DNA from: an uncultured Lachnospiraceae bacterium
Lineage (GTDB): Bacteria > Bacillota > Clostridia > Lachnospirales > Lachnospiraceae
Reading direction: 5' to 3'
DNA: 64,000 nt
NCBI GenBank assembly: GCA_945919795.1
Contig: CAMEJJ010000018.1
Location: forward strand, 1 to 64,000
Below, in pieces: positions 36,649 to 46,800 of the stretch. Both the position numbers and the translations under genes were made by a program. The notes beneath the pieces are model-generated. The model searched no databases, was not told where the DNA came from, and worked only from the letters and a program-made list of their open reading frames with translations. Within the stretch, counting starts at the first letter, position 1. The number at the start of each line of letters is the position of its first letter.

Positions 36649-36915
36649 ATGTTTCGACTTTGGGGAAAAATCTGGAAAGACAATCATCTCCTACAGGATA
36701 TGGTATTCGAAGATGACAGCAATGATACCAGAACACATAAAATTTTTCGCGGACTGGAAAAAATCTGTTATGATTTTGATTTAAGCAATCCTATTTGGCT
36801 GGAAAAAACAATTGCAGAATTTAAAAGACATGACAAAACCCGGTTTTATCAGGATAATTTTATCGAAGAAATCCCCTTCGACTATCTGGAAATTCAGGTC
36901 ATCGAAGAGGATTAA
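36649..36915 (+). CDS. small acidic hypothetical protein
   Basis: The protein has 88 residues beginning MFRLWGKIWKDNHLLQDM, is soluble and acidic at the C-terminus (EIQVIEED). GAGG lies about 10 nt upstream of the ATG, and a good promoter is present, so it is likely expressed alone. I recall close relatives in Lachnospiraceae without assigned function. The central part (FRGLEKICYDFDLSNPIWL) suggests a compact alpha/beta fold. No partner gene is evident; the neighbour on the same strand is 6 kb away. Confidence 0.65.
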   Translation: MFRLWGKIWKDNHLLQDMVFEDDSNDTRTHKIFRGLEKICYDFDLSNPIWLEKTIAEFKRHDKTRFYQDNFIEEIPFDYLEIQVIEED

Positions 36916-36944
36916 ACAGAATCGATTCATAACGAAATCTATTG

Positions 36945-37009
36945 GTGCATCTTTATTTTGTATATCAACATTTTATATATTTCTTTTTTGTATATCTTTT
37001 TGTATATCT
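36945..37009. repeat. degenerate TTTTGTATATC repeats
   Basis: The stretch downstream of the pyrophosphorylase gene has three near copies of TTTTGTATATC within 65 bp. It is one of several short slippage-type repeats in this window. Confidence 0.5.
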
Positions 37010-38236
37010 TTATAATGATACCCCATTTTTTTGTAAAAGTTCTCTGGCAGAATCTACGCTGTCAACACCGGTCTTATTTTTAATCGGTGCAAACTCATGC
37101 TCTCTTACTACCTCAAAAGAAAGGCAGCTATCCAACTCATGAATCATGTCTAATACCAGTTGTTCATACTTATATCCATTGGGTTCCTCCGGCTTAACCG
37201 GATTTCCAGCCATATCCAAATAAGGAATTTTCTTTTCTACAACATGGAGTGCCAGTTTGCGGGACATAATGCGTTCTAAGGCACTGACAGAGAACAAATA
37301 ATTTAAAATCACTCCGAAGTTATATGCATAATCGCCGTTCTCATCGCGTTCATCACGCATTTCTTCCGTCAACTCATAATATTCCACAATCGACGGTCTG
37401 CCATCCTCTAAACAAACAACGCCCAGTTTTTCATCCGGATTAACTTTACGGACTACTTTTTCTCCGACTTCTACATTCTTTTCGATAACAGCACCAACAA
37501 AAAGAGGATCTGCAATTTTCTGCAGAACGTTATCCACCGCAAAAACATTCAACCACTCAATTCCGCTTTTATGCACAACATCTAATAATCCGTTTCGCGC
37601 CATGGAAATAAACCATCCGCCGTTTCCGTTTGGAGACGTTGACATTTTGTTCTTAGCTTCCATATATATTTTGCCGTTATAATCACTTGCCGGAGCCATT
37701 TCCTGCTTGAAAAACCAGACTTTTTCGCTGTTATATCCAAAATAATCATGCTCAGCAAAAAAGTTTACCGTTGCATCATGATTTTTGTCACTGGTCATAA
37801 CAAAAAGAGGAATCCATGCATCCGCCCTTTTTACAACATCCATCATATTGTTAATCAGGCATTCAAAAATATACAAATCTCTTGTCAGACCAATGTTGTA
37901 AACACCTTTGGGTGCATCACTTCCAAGGCGGGTACCCATGCCGCCCGCAAGTAAAACCGCGCCGACCTTTCCCTGCCGGATGGCTTCTAAACCAACTGTT
38001 TCATAATGCTCTTTCATCGGCTCAATTTCACTAAGCTGCATAGATGGAAGTGGAGAAACAACACCCTTCTTTGCAATATTTTCCAAGTTCTTTAAACTAT
38101 TTAGAACAGAAAAATCCGTTTCCTCAATCTGAGTTAAAAGCTCCTGTTTTTCTTTTTCATTCAGTTCCTCGTAATACTGCAATACATGTTCCTGATTCCA
38201 CTCTTTACACTTGTTCAACGCTTCCTGATAATTCAT
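37010..38236 (-). CDS. UDPGP-family UTP:sugar-1-phosphate uridylyltransferase
   Basis: The protein has 408 residues, of the eukaryotic-like UDPGP family that makes UDP-N-acetylhexosamine or UDP-glucose from UTP and the sugar 1-phosphate. The nucleotide loop VLLAGGMGTRLGSDAPKGVYNIG, the MTSDKNHDAT segment, SPNGNGGWF and the metal-site NVFAVDNVL are visible. Length and sequence resemble UAP1-type enzymes, but substrate cannot be decided. AAGGAAAG precedes the ATG. It is the last gene of the VWA-AAA-LRR series, only 18 nt after the LRR gene. Confidence 0.88.
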   Translation of the reverse strand: MNYQEALNKCKEWNQEHVLQYYEELNEKEKQELLTQIEETDFSVLNSLKNLENIAKKGVVSPLPSMQLSEIEPMKEHYETVGLEAIRQGKVGAVLLAGGMGTRLGSDAPKGVYNIGLTRDLYIFECLINNMMDVVKRADAWIPLFVMTSDKNHDATVNFFAEHDYFGYNSEKVWFFKQEMAPASDYNGKIYMEAKNKMSTSPNGNGGWFISMARNGLLDVVHKSGIEWLNVFAVDNVLQKIADPLFVGAVIEKNVEVGEKVVRKVNPDEKLGVVCLEDGRPSIVEYYELTEEMRDERDENGDYAYNFGVILNYLFSVSALERIMSRKLALHVVEKKIPYLDMAGNPVKPEEPNGYKYEQLVLDMIHELDSCLSFEVVREHEFAPIKNKTGVDSVDSARELLQKNGVSL

Positions 38237-38254
38237 ATTACACTTTCCTTTCCC

Positions 38255-39196
38255 TTATAGATTTAAATCCAGTCCGGCAAAAAAATCCGATCCACCCAGT
38301 GTTTCTTCTTTATAACGCATCAGATACGTCTTAAGCTGCGGATATTCTGATGACAAATCCAAAAGTAAGTCATCAAAATTTGCCAGACTGACACAGCCGG
38401 TTTCCAAAAACAAAGCGATATAATCCGTATCATATGCATGTTCTTCTTTTAAGACCAGCCAGGTTTCCGCACTCTCACATCCCATAGTGTGATCAAGCAA
38501 ATACTGCTTCAACTCCTGCTCATCAGAAGATTTGAGACCGTTCGGAAACAAAAGCCGCAAATATGCCAGTCGGACTTTCCGTTTTCTTTTTTCCGACAAA
38601 AAGAAATCCAGACTGTTTTCCTTACTGCCATAATCCTCTTCGCCGCATAAAAGGACCTGTGTATATCCTTCCATATCATCTTCCCGAAGTATCGAAAACA
38701 TTTTTGCATCCCATAAAGATAACCACTCGGCATCATCTTTGATATCCGTATAAAATAGATAGGGCGCATCCAGAATGCCGCAGGTTGCAGCTAATAAGGC
38801 CCCGAATCCCAGCACAAAGCTTTCTTTTTCTTTCGGCACCTCATCCTCGCCAAGCTCAAGAACACAAATTCTTTTTAAACTGTCACACTCCAAAAAAACG
38901 GAACGTCCAAACTCATATGCTTTTCTTTTCAAAAAAACTTCTTCCAGATCTCTGCAGTGGGAAAATGCCCAGTCGCCAATGGCACAGACCGTATCCGGAA
39001 TAAATACCCGGTATAATCCGTCAACATTGAAAAAGGTCTTTTTCTGAATAGCTGTCACCGGACAATCATCAATCTTAGCAGGAATATGCAACTCACTGCG
39101 CATTCCCTGATATCCTGTAATGGTCGCCTCTCCTGCCAAAACCTGATATTCAAAAATCACACCGTCTTTTTCATAGGTAAGAACTTCGAATGACAT
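38255..39196 (-). CDS. leucine-rich-repeat (BspA/LRR_5-type) protein
   Basis: The protein has 313 residues. The first 130 residues contain LRR_5-type repeats of the kind LHIPAKIDDCPVTAIQKKTF, FIPDTVCAIGDWAFSHC and VFLKRKAYEFGRSVF. The remaining 180 residues are helical and carry no recognised domain (VLLCGEEDYGSKENSLDFFL). There is no signal peptide, so it is cytoplasmic, unlike most BspA-like proteins. It starts 11 nt after the AAA ATPase and probably acts with it, perhaps as an adaptor. Function unknown. Confidence 0.75.
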   Translation of the reverse strand: MSFEVLTYEKDGVIFEYQVLAGEATITGYQGMRSELHIPAKIDDCPVTAIQKKTFFNVDGLYRVFIPDTVCAIGDWAFSHCRDLEEVFLKRKAYEFGRSVFLECDSLKRICVLELGEDEVPKEKESFVLGFGALLAATCGILDAPYLFYTDIKDDAEWLSLWDAKMFSILREDDMEGYTQVLLCGEEDYGSKENSLDFFLSEKRKRKVRLAYLRLLFPNGLKSSDEQELKQYLLDHTMGCESAETWLVLKEEHAYDTDYIALFLETGCVSLANFDDLLLDLSSEYPQLKTYLMRYKEETLGGSDFFAGLDLNL

Positions 39197-39207
39197 ATCT
39201 GTTTTCC

Positions 39208-40704
39208 TTACAATTTTAACTCTTTAATTTCCGCTATCAGCTTATCACTTCTCTCGGATAACAGCAACTGTTCGTTATGTCTCTGATAAGCGTCACAGCC
39301 AAAGGTTGCAATGAAAGCAGCCGAATCGTTGTTGACGGTCAACTCCGTAACCAAAATCAACATTTCATTTCCATTCGAAAAAGCTTCATCTACAAAACCG
39401 AATAGAGCATCCAGTTGTTTCTGACAAACCGCTGTCGTCTGTTTCATTTTAGAAACTTCCCCGTCAAAATCAGCTTTTATCACAGCAAAAATTTCTTCAT
39501 TGCCGGTTGCATTTTCTTTGACTGCATGGCTCTTGGCTTCTTCCATAAAACGAATTATCCGTTTATGCTTACGCTTATCCGTTGCGGATAAAGCTCCGCT
39601 TCTCATCTGATTTTGCAACAGTTTTTCTCTTGCGTCAATCTGAGTATTCAACATTTCCATGGTATTGTCAGCAGCTTTGACTGCTTTTAACGGAATCATG
39701 ATTTCCTGCAGATATGCTGCCGTTTCCATGTTTTCACGGATATCTGCCATAATACGGTCAATTAACATACCAAGCAGGGAGAGACGTTCGTCAAAAGGAG
39801 CCTGCTCCGCTTTTTTCACAACGTTTTCATCTGCGTTGCCATCCAGTATTTCATCCACATGATAATCCTTTTTGTATTTTTGATATAAATCATAATATGC
39901 CAAAAATTCTTTTACAATTTTATCATTGCGAATATACTGCCCAATCAGATTTTCGGTTACCGGCAGCTTATCCTCTTCATATAAATACAGAATCTGAGAC
40001 AAATCCTCCCAACCTCTGGCTGTTACATATAATCTGCCTTTAACGGTTGTTTCTATATGATAAAAATATTCTTTTTTGATTTCCAGAAAACTTAAAATCG
40101 CACCATGAATGGAAACTTCTCTTGCATAACGTTTCCAGGTCTCGTAATCAGCTTCTACCTCCAAGACCTTCAACCGGTCCATGGTAACCACATCAAATTC
40201 ACGGACAGATTTATTGTATTCCGGCGGATTACCTGCCGTCACAATGACCCATCCCTCCGGGACGCGATGCCTGCCAAACACTTTGTACTGCAGAAACTGT
40301 AACATGGACGGTGCCAGCGTTTCCGAAACACAGTTAATCTCATCTAAAAATAAAATCCCCTCTTTGATGCCACTTGCTTCCATGGTGTCATAAACGGAGG
40401 CTATAATTTCACTCATGGTATATTCGGAAACCGAAAATTCTTCTCCGTCATACTCTTTTTTTACAATATAAGGAAGTCCCAAAGCCGATTGTCTGGTATG
40501 ATGCGTCATGGAATAAGATACCAATGCTACTCCCAGCTCGGATGCAATCTGTTCCATAATGGCCGTTTTTCCGATACCCGGTGCTCCCAAAAGGAAAATG
40601 GGACGCTGCCTTATAATCGGAATCCGATATTCTCCAAATTCATCTTTTTTTAAATATAAACTGACCGAATCTTTAATATAATCCTTTGCTTCTTTTATGT
40701 TCAT
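39208..40704 (-). CDS. MoxR-type AAA+ ATPase
   Basis: The protein has 498 residues. The AAA+ domain has Walker A FLLGAPGIGKTAIMEQIA (about 37-54), Walker B GILFLDEINCV, sensor-1 GWVIVTAGNPPEYN, and an arginine-rich second region DRLKVLEVEADYETW. The C-terminal 220 residues are helical with coiled coils. MoxR-type ATPases act as chaperones that insert metals or remodel complexes together with a VWA-domain partner, encoded just upstream here. AAAGGA lies 9 nt upstream of the ATG. Confidence 0.88.
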   Translation of the reverse strand: MNIKEAKDYIKDSVSLYLKKDEFGEYRIPIIRQRPIFLLGAPGIGKTAIMEQIASELGVALVSYSMTHHTRQSALGLPYIVKKEYDGEEFSVSEYTMSEIIASVYDTMEASGIKEGILFLDEINCVSETLAPSMLQFLQYKVFGRHRVPEGWVIVTAGNPPEYNKSVREFDVVTMDRLKVLEVEADYETWKRYAREVSIHGAILSFLEIKKEYFYHIETTVKGRLYVTARGWEDLSQILYLYEEDKLPVTENLIGQYIRNDKIVKEFLAYYDLYQKYKKDYHVDEILDGNADENVVKKAEQAPFDERLSLLGMLIDRIMADIRENMETAAYLQEIMIPLKAVKAADNTMEMLNTQIDAREKLLQNQMRSGALSATDKRKHKRIIRFMEEAKSHAVKENATGNEEIFAVIKADFDGEVSKMKQTTAVCQKQLDALFGFVDEAFSNGNEMLILVTELTVNNDSAAFIATFGCDAYQRHNEQLLLSERSDKLIAEIKELKL

Positions 40705-40711
40705 ACCATGC

Positions 40712-40895
40712 TGTCCTTTCTGTATTTCGCTTCTTTTCGTATTTCTAATTTCTTTTCTGGTTTTCTTCTCGATTTTCTTAGTATTGATTTTCTTATTTTC
40801 GATTTCTTTTTCCGATTTTCTTGTTTCGGTTTTCTTGTTATCAATTTTTCTTTTTTTGCATTATTTTTTATTTCTTACTTCTATCTGTCTGCATT
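40712..40895. repeat. polypurine/polypyrimidine degenerate repeat tract
   Basis: About 180 bp between the VWA and AAA genes consist of variants of GATTTTCTT and TTTCTTTTC on the plus strand, so the transcript is almost pure purine (AAGAAAATCGAAA units). There is no open frame in the transcribed direction. It separates two genes that otherwise look like an operon. Confidence 0.7.
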
Positions 40896-40931
40896 TTATA
40901 TCATTTGCTTCGCTTATTCGATCCTTGCCAT

Positions 40932-42353
40932 CTACTGTTCAACAGTATTTTCCGTCTCAAACCCTTCAATATCCGGTTCGCTTAAGACAACTTCAATTGC
41001 CCATACCGGTACCTTCGGCTTTTGGTCATCTTCATTTAGAAATGCAAAAATCGTTTCAAACGGAGGCATAAACTCCGGATAAATCCCATATCCATCCGTA
41101 AAATAAATCAGTCCTTTCAGGTTTTCAAACTCATGCTTTTCGATCTGTTCCATGACGTAATCGAATACCGGTCTGAAGTCCGTAGAACCAAATCCCCAGA
41201 GCTTCCCCGTTTTCATAAACGCTTCAAAATCTTCATCGCAGGTAATTCGGGTATCGGACTGAACTTGCGAATCACACTGAATGATGTGAACATTTACCTG
41301 CGTAAAAAAGCTTTCACTCTGCTTTAAAATCGAATACGTTTTTTTCAAAAAAGCCCTTACCAGATCTCCACGGCAGGAAGCCGATGTATCAATGGCAATC
41401 ACAAACTCTTTCACCTTCCGAACCTCTTTATATTCCAACGGTTCAATCAAAGGCATATTCTTATATGTTTCCATCCCATAGTGATAATAAATATAGTCAA
41501 ATTCGTCATCGTTGACACCCATATCTTCTGCCAATGACGTAAAACGTTTTAGAATTTCTCCATAATCATAGCGGTCTTTGGTTGCCTCGCTCAGATTGTC
41601 CGTCAGGCTTTCTGAATTGTTTTTGTCTTTGGAAAAGCTCTTTAAATCAGCCTTGATGCGTTCGCTGATACGACGAAACTGTTCCTGCCCAAGCGTCATC
41701 TCAGTTTTGACATTCCAGCTTACATGCTCGTCCATATGACTTAATGCCACCATCTTATGAATCTGTTCCGGCAATGGACGGTTTTTCAAAAGATAACGGT
41801 AAATGTGTTCTGCCGTAAAGGGAACATGCGCTTTCTTTTCGCGCTTTGGTCTTCCCGTCTGATTCCAACTCACACTGTCCTGATACTTTTCTTCTTTGTC
41901 TTTATCATTCATCGCTGTATGGAGCGATTTTATCAATTCTTTCAGTTCGTCATCCTTTTTGAGAGAAGAACCGTAAATATTCAACTCCAGAACGGTATTT
42001 TCAACAGCTAAATCCACCGCAAGATCCCAGATAGCGGTATCCAGTTTCCCGTATTGGTAACTATGATAGAAAATGCAATGCAGCAATATATGCAGATAAA
42101 GTCGTACGGCAAATCCCTGTTCTTTCTCATAATGCTTCAACAACCAGACCGGATCGTAATATAGGTGTACCCCATCCGTAGACGCACCGTTTAAACCATA
42201 CCTTGCCTCTTTTTTTAAAGCTGCAATGGCAACATCCAGAAAACGCATGTTTACAACGATACTGTCACATGCCAACTGCATAATATGAGATGCCAGTTTC
42301 TCTACTTTCTGCATCCGTTCTTTTTCAGTGTCTTTCATAGACGCATCCACCAT
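40932..42353 (-). CDS. VWA-like metallopeptidase-type protein (DUF2201-like)
   Basis: The protein has 473 residues. The N-terminal half matches the predicted metallopeptidase-like region of DUF2201 proteins (LHILLHCIFYHSYQYG, an HxxxH-like helix). The C-terminal half is a VWA-like fold with the metal-site pattern FVIAIDTSASCRGDLV and GLIYFTDGYGIYPE. Such proteins pair with MoxR ATPases, which lie next here. GAGGAG is 10 nt upstream of the ATG. Whether the peptidase motif is active is unclear. It is the first gene of the VWA-AAA-LRR-UDPGP series. Confidence 0.82.
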   Translation of the reverse strand: MVDASMKDTEKERMQKVEKLASHIMQLACDSIVVNMRFLDVAIAALKKEARYGLNGASTDGVHLYYDPVWLLKHYEKEQGFAVRLYLHILLHCIFYHSYQYGKLDTAIWDLAVDLAVENTVLELNIYGSSLKKDDELKELIKSLHTAMNDKDKEEKYQDSVSWNQTGRPKREKKAHVPFTAEHIYRYLLKNRPLPEQIHKMVALSHMDEHVSWNVKTEMTLGQEQFRRISERIKADLKSFSKDKNNSESLTDNLSEATKDRYDYGEILKRFTSLAEDMGVNDDEFDYIYYHYGMETYKNMPLIEPLEYKEVRKVKEFVIAIDTSASCRGDLVRAFLKKTYSILKQSESFFTQVNVHIIQCDSQVQSDTRITCDEDFEAFMKTGKLWGFGSTDFRPVFDYVMEQIEKHEFENLKGLIYFTDGYGIYPEFMPPFETIFAFLNEDDQKPKVPVWAIEVVLSEPDIEGFETENTVEQ

Positions 42354-42516
42354 GACAATTCTGCTCCTCTTTTCATCACATTCTTACCATTTTATTATGT
42401 TCCCGGTGTTTTGGATGTCAATAAGCATTATTTGCAATTCATGCAATCACTATTACAAATAATACATGATACTTACATCATACTATATTTTCAACAATTG
42501 CGAAACCATGCATCTT

Positions 42517-42695
42517 CTTATATAATGATATAAGTGTCAAAAGTATAATTTGCGATTGTGCTTGCACAAATGAGCAAATTATATTTATTGACACGCCGAA
42601 CACCGAATACGGAATAAAATGTCGTAAATACGGCATTTTATGGTAGTATGAGGTGTTCGTGGATTGCGAGAATTGCGTAGCAATGTAGCAATCCA
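42517..42695. repeat. four consecutive hairpins upstream of the glycosyltransferase gene
   Basis: Hairpin 1 is CTTATAT/ATATAAG (42517-42534). Hairpin 2 is GTGTCAA...TATAATTTGC with its mirrored arm (42534-42594) and an inner GTGC/GCAC. Hairpin 3 is CGAACACC/GGTGTTCG (42597-42659) with inner AATG-CGTA/TACG-CATT pairing. Hairpin 4 is TGGATTGC/GCAATCCA (42660-42695) with inner ATTGC/GCAAT. They abut with 0-2 nt between them. GTGTCAAAAGTAT at 42534 reappears as GTGTCCAAAAGTAT at 42707. It could be a MITE-like repeat or a structured leader. Confidence 0.65.
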
Positions 42696-42765
42696 TTAGT
42701 ATCATGGTGTCCAAAAGTATGACCTTGGAACCCACAGTTTCATTCCGAAAGGAAATAAAAATCAA

Positions 42766-43809
42766 ATGAATTCTTATTTATTTGACGTAAGTATCGTCAT
42801 TCCCGTATATAACATGGAACAATATCTGGACCGCTGTATGGAAAGCGTTCTGGCACAAACCCTTACCAACATCGAAATCATCTTAGTCGATGACGGAAGC
42901 AGTGACCGTTCTGCTGACATGTGCGATTCCTATGCAAAAAAATATCCGGAAAAAATCGTTGTCCTTCACAAAGAAAACGGTGGTCTGACTTCTGCATGGA
43001 AGGCCGGCAGCAAACTTGCCAGAGGCCGGTATACCGGCTATGTTGACAGCGACGATTATATCAATCCGGATATGTATGAAAAATTGTTTGCACGTATTAC
43101 ACAGGAAAATGCAGACATTGCCTGCTGCGGTCTTCATCATGTCTATGAAAACAACAGTCACAAGGAATGGGATGACCAGATGGAATTCCCCATGGATGTT
43201 TTTTCTCCTGACGAACTGAAGAATTCCATGTTTCCGGTGCTTATTAATGACGGAAGCTTTATGGGACGTCATCTGCATCCAAACCGGGTCACCAAACTGG
43301 TACGCACCGATCTGGTATTAAAAAATCTGGATTTGTGTAGTGATTCCGTTTCCATCGGGGAAGATTTCCAATTTTCTCTCTGCATGTTTTTAGATGCCGG
43401 AAAAGTAGTGATATTAAAAGACTTTTTCCCCTATAACTATTATATGAATGATTCTTCCATGACCATGCGGTATGACAGCAGTTATATGAATAAAATCAAA
43501 ATCATGAAAGAAAATCTGTTACGCATCAGCCGCCAGAAAAACAATTTCGATTTTGAAACCCAGATTTGGAACGACTTTCTATGCCTTACAGTCTTACATG
43601 TCAAAGGCGGTATTTATAAAAAGAAAACAGCTCGGTATTCGGAACATCGCGCCGATATGAAAAGTGTATGTACCGATCCGGACGTCATACATGCGCTTAG
43701 CGTCTACGACATGCCTAAGCTGACTGCGGCAGAAAAACTGTTTTTATTTTTCATGAAACATCATTTATATTTTCTGATTTTCTGTGCTGTCAGAATCTAT
43801 TTCCGATAA
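42766..43809 (+). CDS. family 2 glycosyltransferase
   Basis: The protein has 347 residues with a GT-A fold in the first 230: SIVIPVYNMEQYLDRCMESV, EIILVDDGSSDRS, and the metal-binding YVDSDDYINP. The C-terminal part is helical with a hydrophobic end (LYFLIFCAVRIYF), suggesting peripheral membrane attachment. It transfers a sugar from a nucleotide donor to a wall or lipid acceptor; the specificity is unknown. AAAGGAAA lies upstream. It heads a three-gene plus-strand cluster with a large membrane protein and an aminopeptidase. Confidence 0.9.
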   Translation: MNSYLFDVSIVIPVYNMEQYLDRCMESVLAQTLTNIEIILVDDGSSDRSADMCDSYAKKYPEKIVVLHKENGGLTSAWKAGSKLARGRYTGYVDSDDYINPDMYEKLFARITQENADIACCGLHHVYENNSHKEWDDQMEFPMDVFSPDELKNSMFPVLINDGSFMGRHLHPNRVTKLVRTDLVLKNLDLCSDSVSIGEDFQFSLCMFLDAGKVVILKDFFPYNYYMNDSSMTMRYDSSYMNKIKIMKENLLRISRQKNNFDFETQIWNDFLCLTVLHVKGGIYKKKTARYSEHRADMKSVCTDPDVIHALSVYDMPKLTAAEKLFLFFMKHHLYFLIFCAVRIYFR

Positions 43810-43852
43810 CACAGGATACCAAGATTCATCGATAACTACAGAGGACTCTGCT

Positions 43853-46800
43853 ATGGATACCAAAGATATAAAAAATCAACTGCACAATAACAGCCGAAAG
43901 TCTTCGTTTTTCTTTCTTTCCGCTCCGGCAATCTTTTTGGTTGGATGTATTATAACAGCCATTCTCTATCTTGTGCTAAAAGACTCTGCCTTTGAGGGTT
44001 ACCCTATACTTACCGATCTGATCATTGATAATATTGTGCTTGGCGGCAGCAACAAAACCGGTGAATGGAACCTCTTCTGGAATTTGACCTGGATTGGATG
44101 TTTTCTCTGTCTGGGGCTATCCGTTCTTTCTCATTTTTTGCAAACGAAAAAAGAAGTATCTGCAAAAGCCACAAAATGTACTGAGAAATATGATGAAAAA
44201 AATGATGAAAAGTGTAATGGGAAGTGTAATGAAAAGTATGTCATTTATGGTCTGCTTTTATTTTTGCCGGCTTTTCTGCAAACCATCCTATATGCAAAAG
44301 AGGTAACTTATCTCTGGTTGTTTTCTGCTCTGTTCTATATCTTGCTTCTTCTTTTTAAAGAAACTGCATACAAGTATATTGCTTTGTATCTGTTTTTGTA
44401 TTTTGATTTACAGGCTTTTGTTACCATACTGAGTTTAACCGGGCTAACCACCATTTTGAGCTCAAATGCTTTTGCATTCCTTCAAAATGATTTATTCTTA
44501 TTTTTTATTCCTGCAACAATTTTGTGCTTTATCATCTTTATGAAAAAACACTTTCGGATTAGGACATCTGTCTCCTATCCGTTACTTTTGGTGCTTCAGC
44601 TTCCTTTACCTTTGCTTTTGTGTATTTTTCTCAAAAACACCTATCAGTATCAGGGTTCATTACAGAAGTTTTCTCTGCCTAATGCTTATATTATCTGTAT
44701 TGTAGCGTTAATGATTGCTCTATACATTATTTTCGCCATAGGTTTTTCTCAGAATAAAGAAAAATGGGAAGATTTTCCGATATCGCTTTCTTCCATTCTT
44801 TCCATTTTTTTATATGGTTCCTTTATTCCTGCCACTATGATGGTCCCTACGGATCTGCATCATTATGGCGAACAGATGCTGCCTTTTTCCCAGATTGTCA
44901 ATCATTCCATGCAGGCTTATGGAGACTATGCTCCGGTATCTGGTTTCTTTCCCATGATTCCGGGCTTTATTAATGCGGTTTTATTTGACAATCAGGCAGC
45001 CACATTTTATGCCTCCTTTGCACTGACTATGATTTTATTTGCTATTCTTATGATTGTGCTCATCCGTAAACACATCCCGGCATTCTATACCTTGATGTTT
45101 GCTTTTCTGTTTCATATGCCGGTTTATTGCCGTACCTGGATGATACTTCCGGTTTTGCTATTTCTCATGTTGCCAAAAACCCGTACAAATAAACGCTGTT
45201 TTCTCTATTCCTATGTTTTTTGTGGCTTTCTTTCCGGTCTTTACTATCCGCTTTTCGGTCTGGCCTTAATCTGTGCCGGTATGCCTTACGCATTGGCAGT
45301 TTTCTATTCTTTTTGCAAAGAAAAGATGCTTGTTCATGAAATTCGAAAAAAATCTTTTTATATTGAAACCATACTCCTATTAATTCCGATTGTTGTTAGC
45401 ATCCCCTTACTAATTCGTATGGCGAGGCACGTACTTTCTTATTCCCATCAGACATTGCTTGCAGACGGTCTGTCTTTATCCGGCATTTCCGTTCCGGATT
45501 GGTTTATACCCTATTTTTCCGGTCACGAAGTCACAGAGTATCTTCGCACTTGTTTTTATTATGCGGTTCGCTTTTTGACTCCCATGGCTCTAATCTGGAT
45601 TTGTCTCCTGCTCTTGTCCATCTATATCCGTAAAAACTATGTCCAAAACGGCTATTCTTTTCAGGCTTTTCTGTCACCGGCATTTTACGGTCTTAGTGCA
45701 TGCCTGATACTATTACCGGTCTGTTATACCTACACATTGGTTATTATGGATGAAAGCTGGGTCTGCAGACTGTTTTCCAGAAGCGGACATATCTTTCTCT
45801 GGATTTTTGGTGCTTTTCTTCCCATACTTTTCATTCGCTACGGAAAAGAAATTTTTCAATCGCATCAGACCTCTTATGCCATGCTTGCACTTTCTGTCGG
45901 AATCGGAATGGCTGGTTTTCATACCATGCAGGACTATCAGTTTCCCACTCCTGACGGTGTCACAAACAGTGCAGCTTCTGTGATTGGGGAATATAGCGCT
46001 AATTTCTCACCTTTACCCATACCGGATAATGCCGTTCTTATTTCAGAAGAAAACCGACAGGCTTTTCCCCGCCTCGGAAATGGTTTTATTGCCAAAGATA
46101 CACTTTCTAAGCTGTATCAATATCAAAACCAACTTGCAATCTTAAAATTTGCTGATCCTTCCGTACAAGTACTTGGTTTAGACAGCGGACAGTTGTATTA
46201 CTTCCTCTTAGATGAAAAGGTTCCTTATTCCGGAAAAGTATCGCTTGCCAAAAGCTTTGAAGCTGCCTGTGGTGTTGTCCCCTTTATCAATGAACATACC
46301 GCAATCGGCAGTGATATTAGGCCCTTAAACAATTATTATCTATATCGTTTGATTATGGACCGTGGCTATGTATTTGATCCACTGACCGAATTTTATCTTC
46401 CAAAAGAAATCTACAGCAGTCTCTATGGCGAAAATGCTTATAATGAATTTTTGCAGGAGGAAGATTCACATGATGTAACACCTTTTTCCAAATCTGTTTA
46501 TCTGGTGAAAGTCCCATCCGTACTCGCCGCCAATCTGGATCATTTATCCAATACTTTGACAGACTGCGACACCCGGGATGATTTCTTATATGTTACATTA
46601 AACAGAGAAAAACTAATGCAGGAATTTGACATCCCGCTTTCGCAGGATACCGTATTCTGTATCGGTTTTGAACAGGGACAGGATTGTACATCCGATTATC
46701 GTTGCATGTATGTTGATTATGAACAAGGAAAATGGATTCTTCCGCTTGGCATAAACGAATACTATTTAGCACATGCTAACTGTGAAATCTATCTGTCCGT

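Noticed and set aside
42478-42765. A 95-codon open frame on the minus strand upstream of the glycosyltransferase gene
   Set aside because: It lies entirely across the four-hairpin block, has no ribosome binding site, and its composition reflects the repeats rather than a protein.
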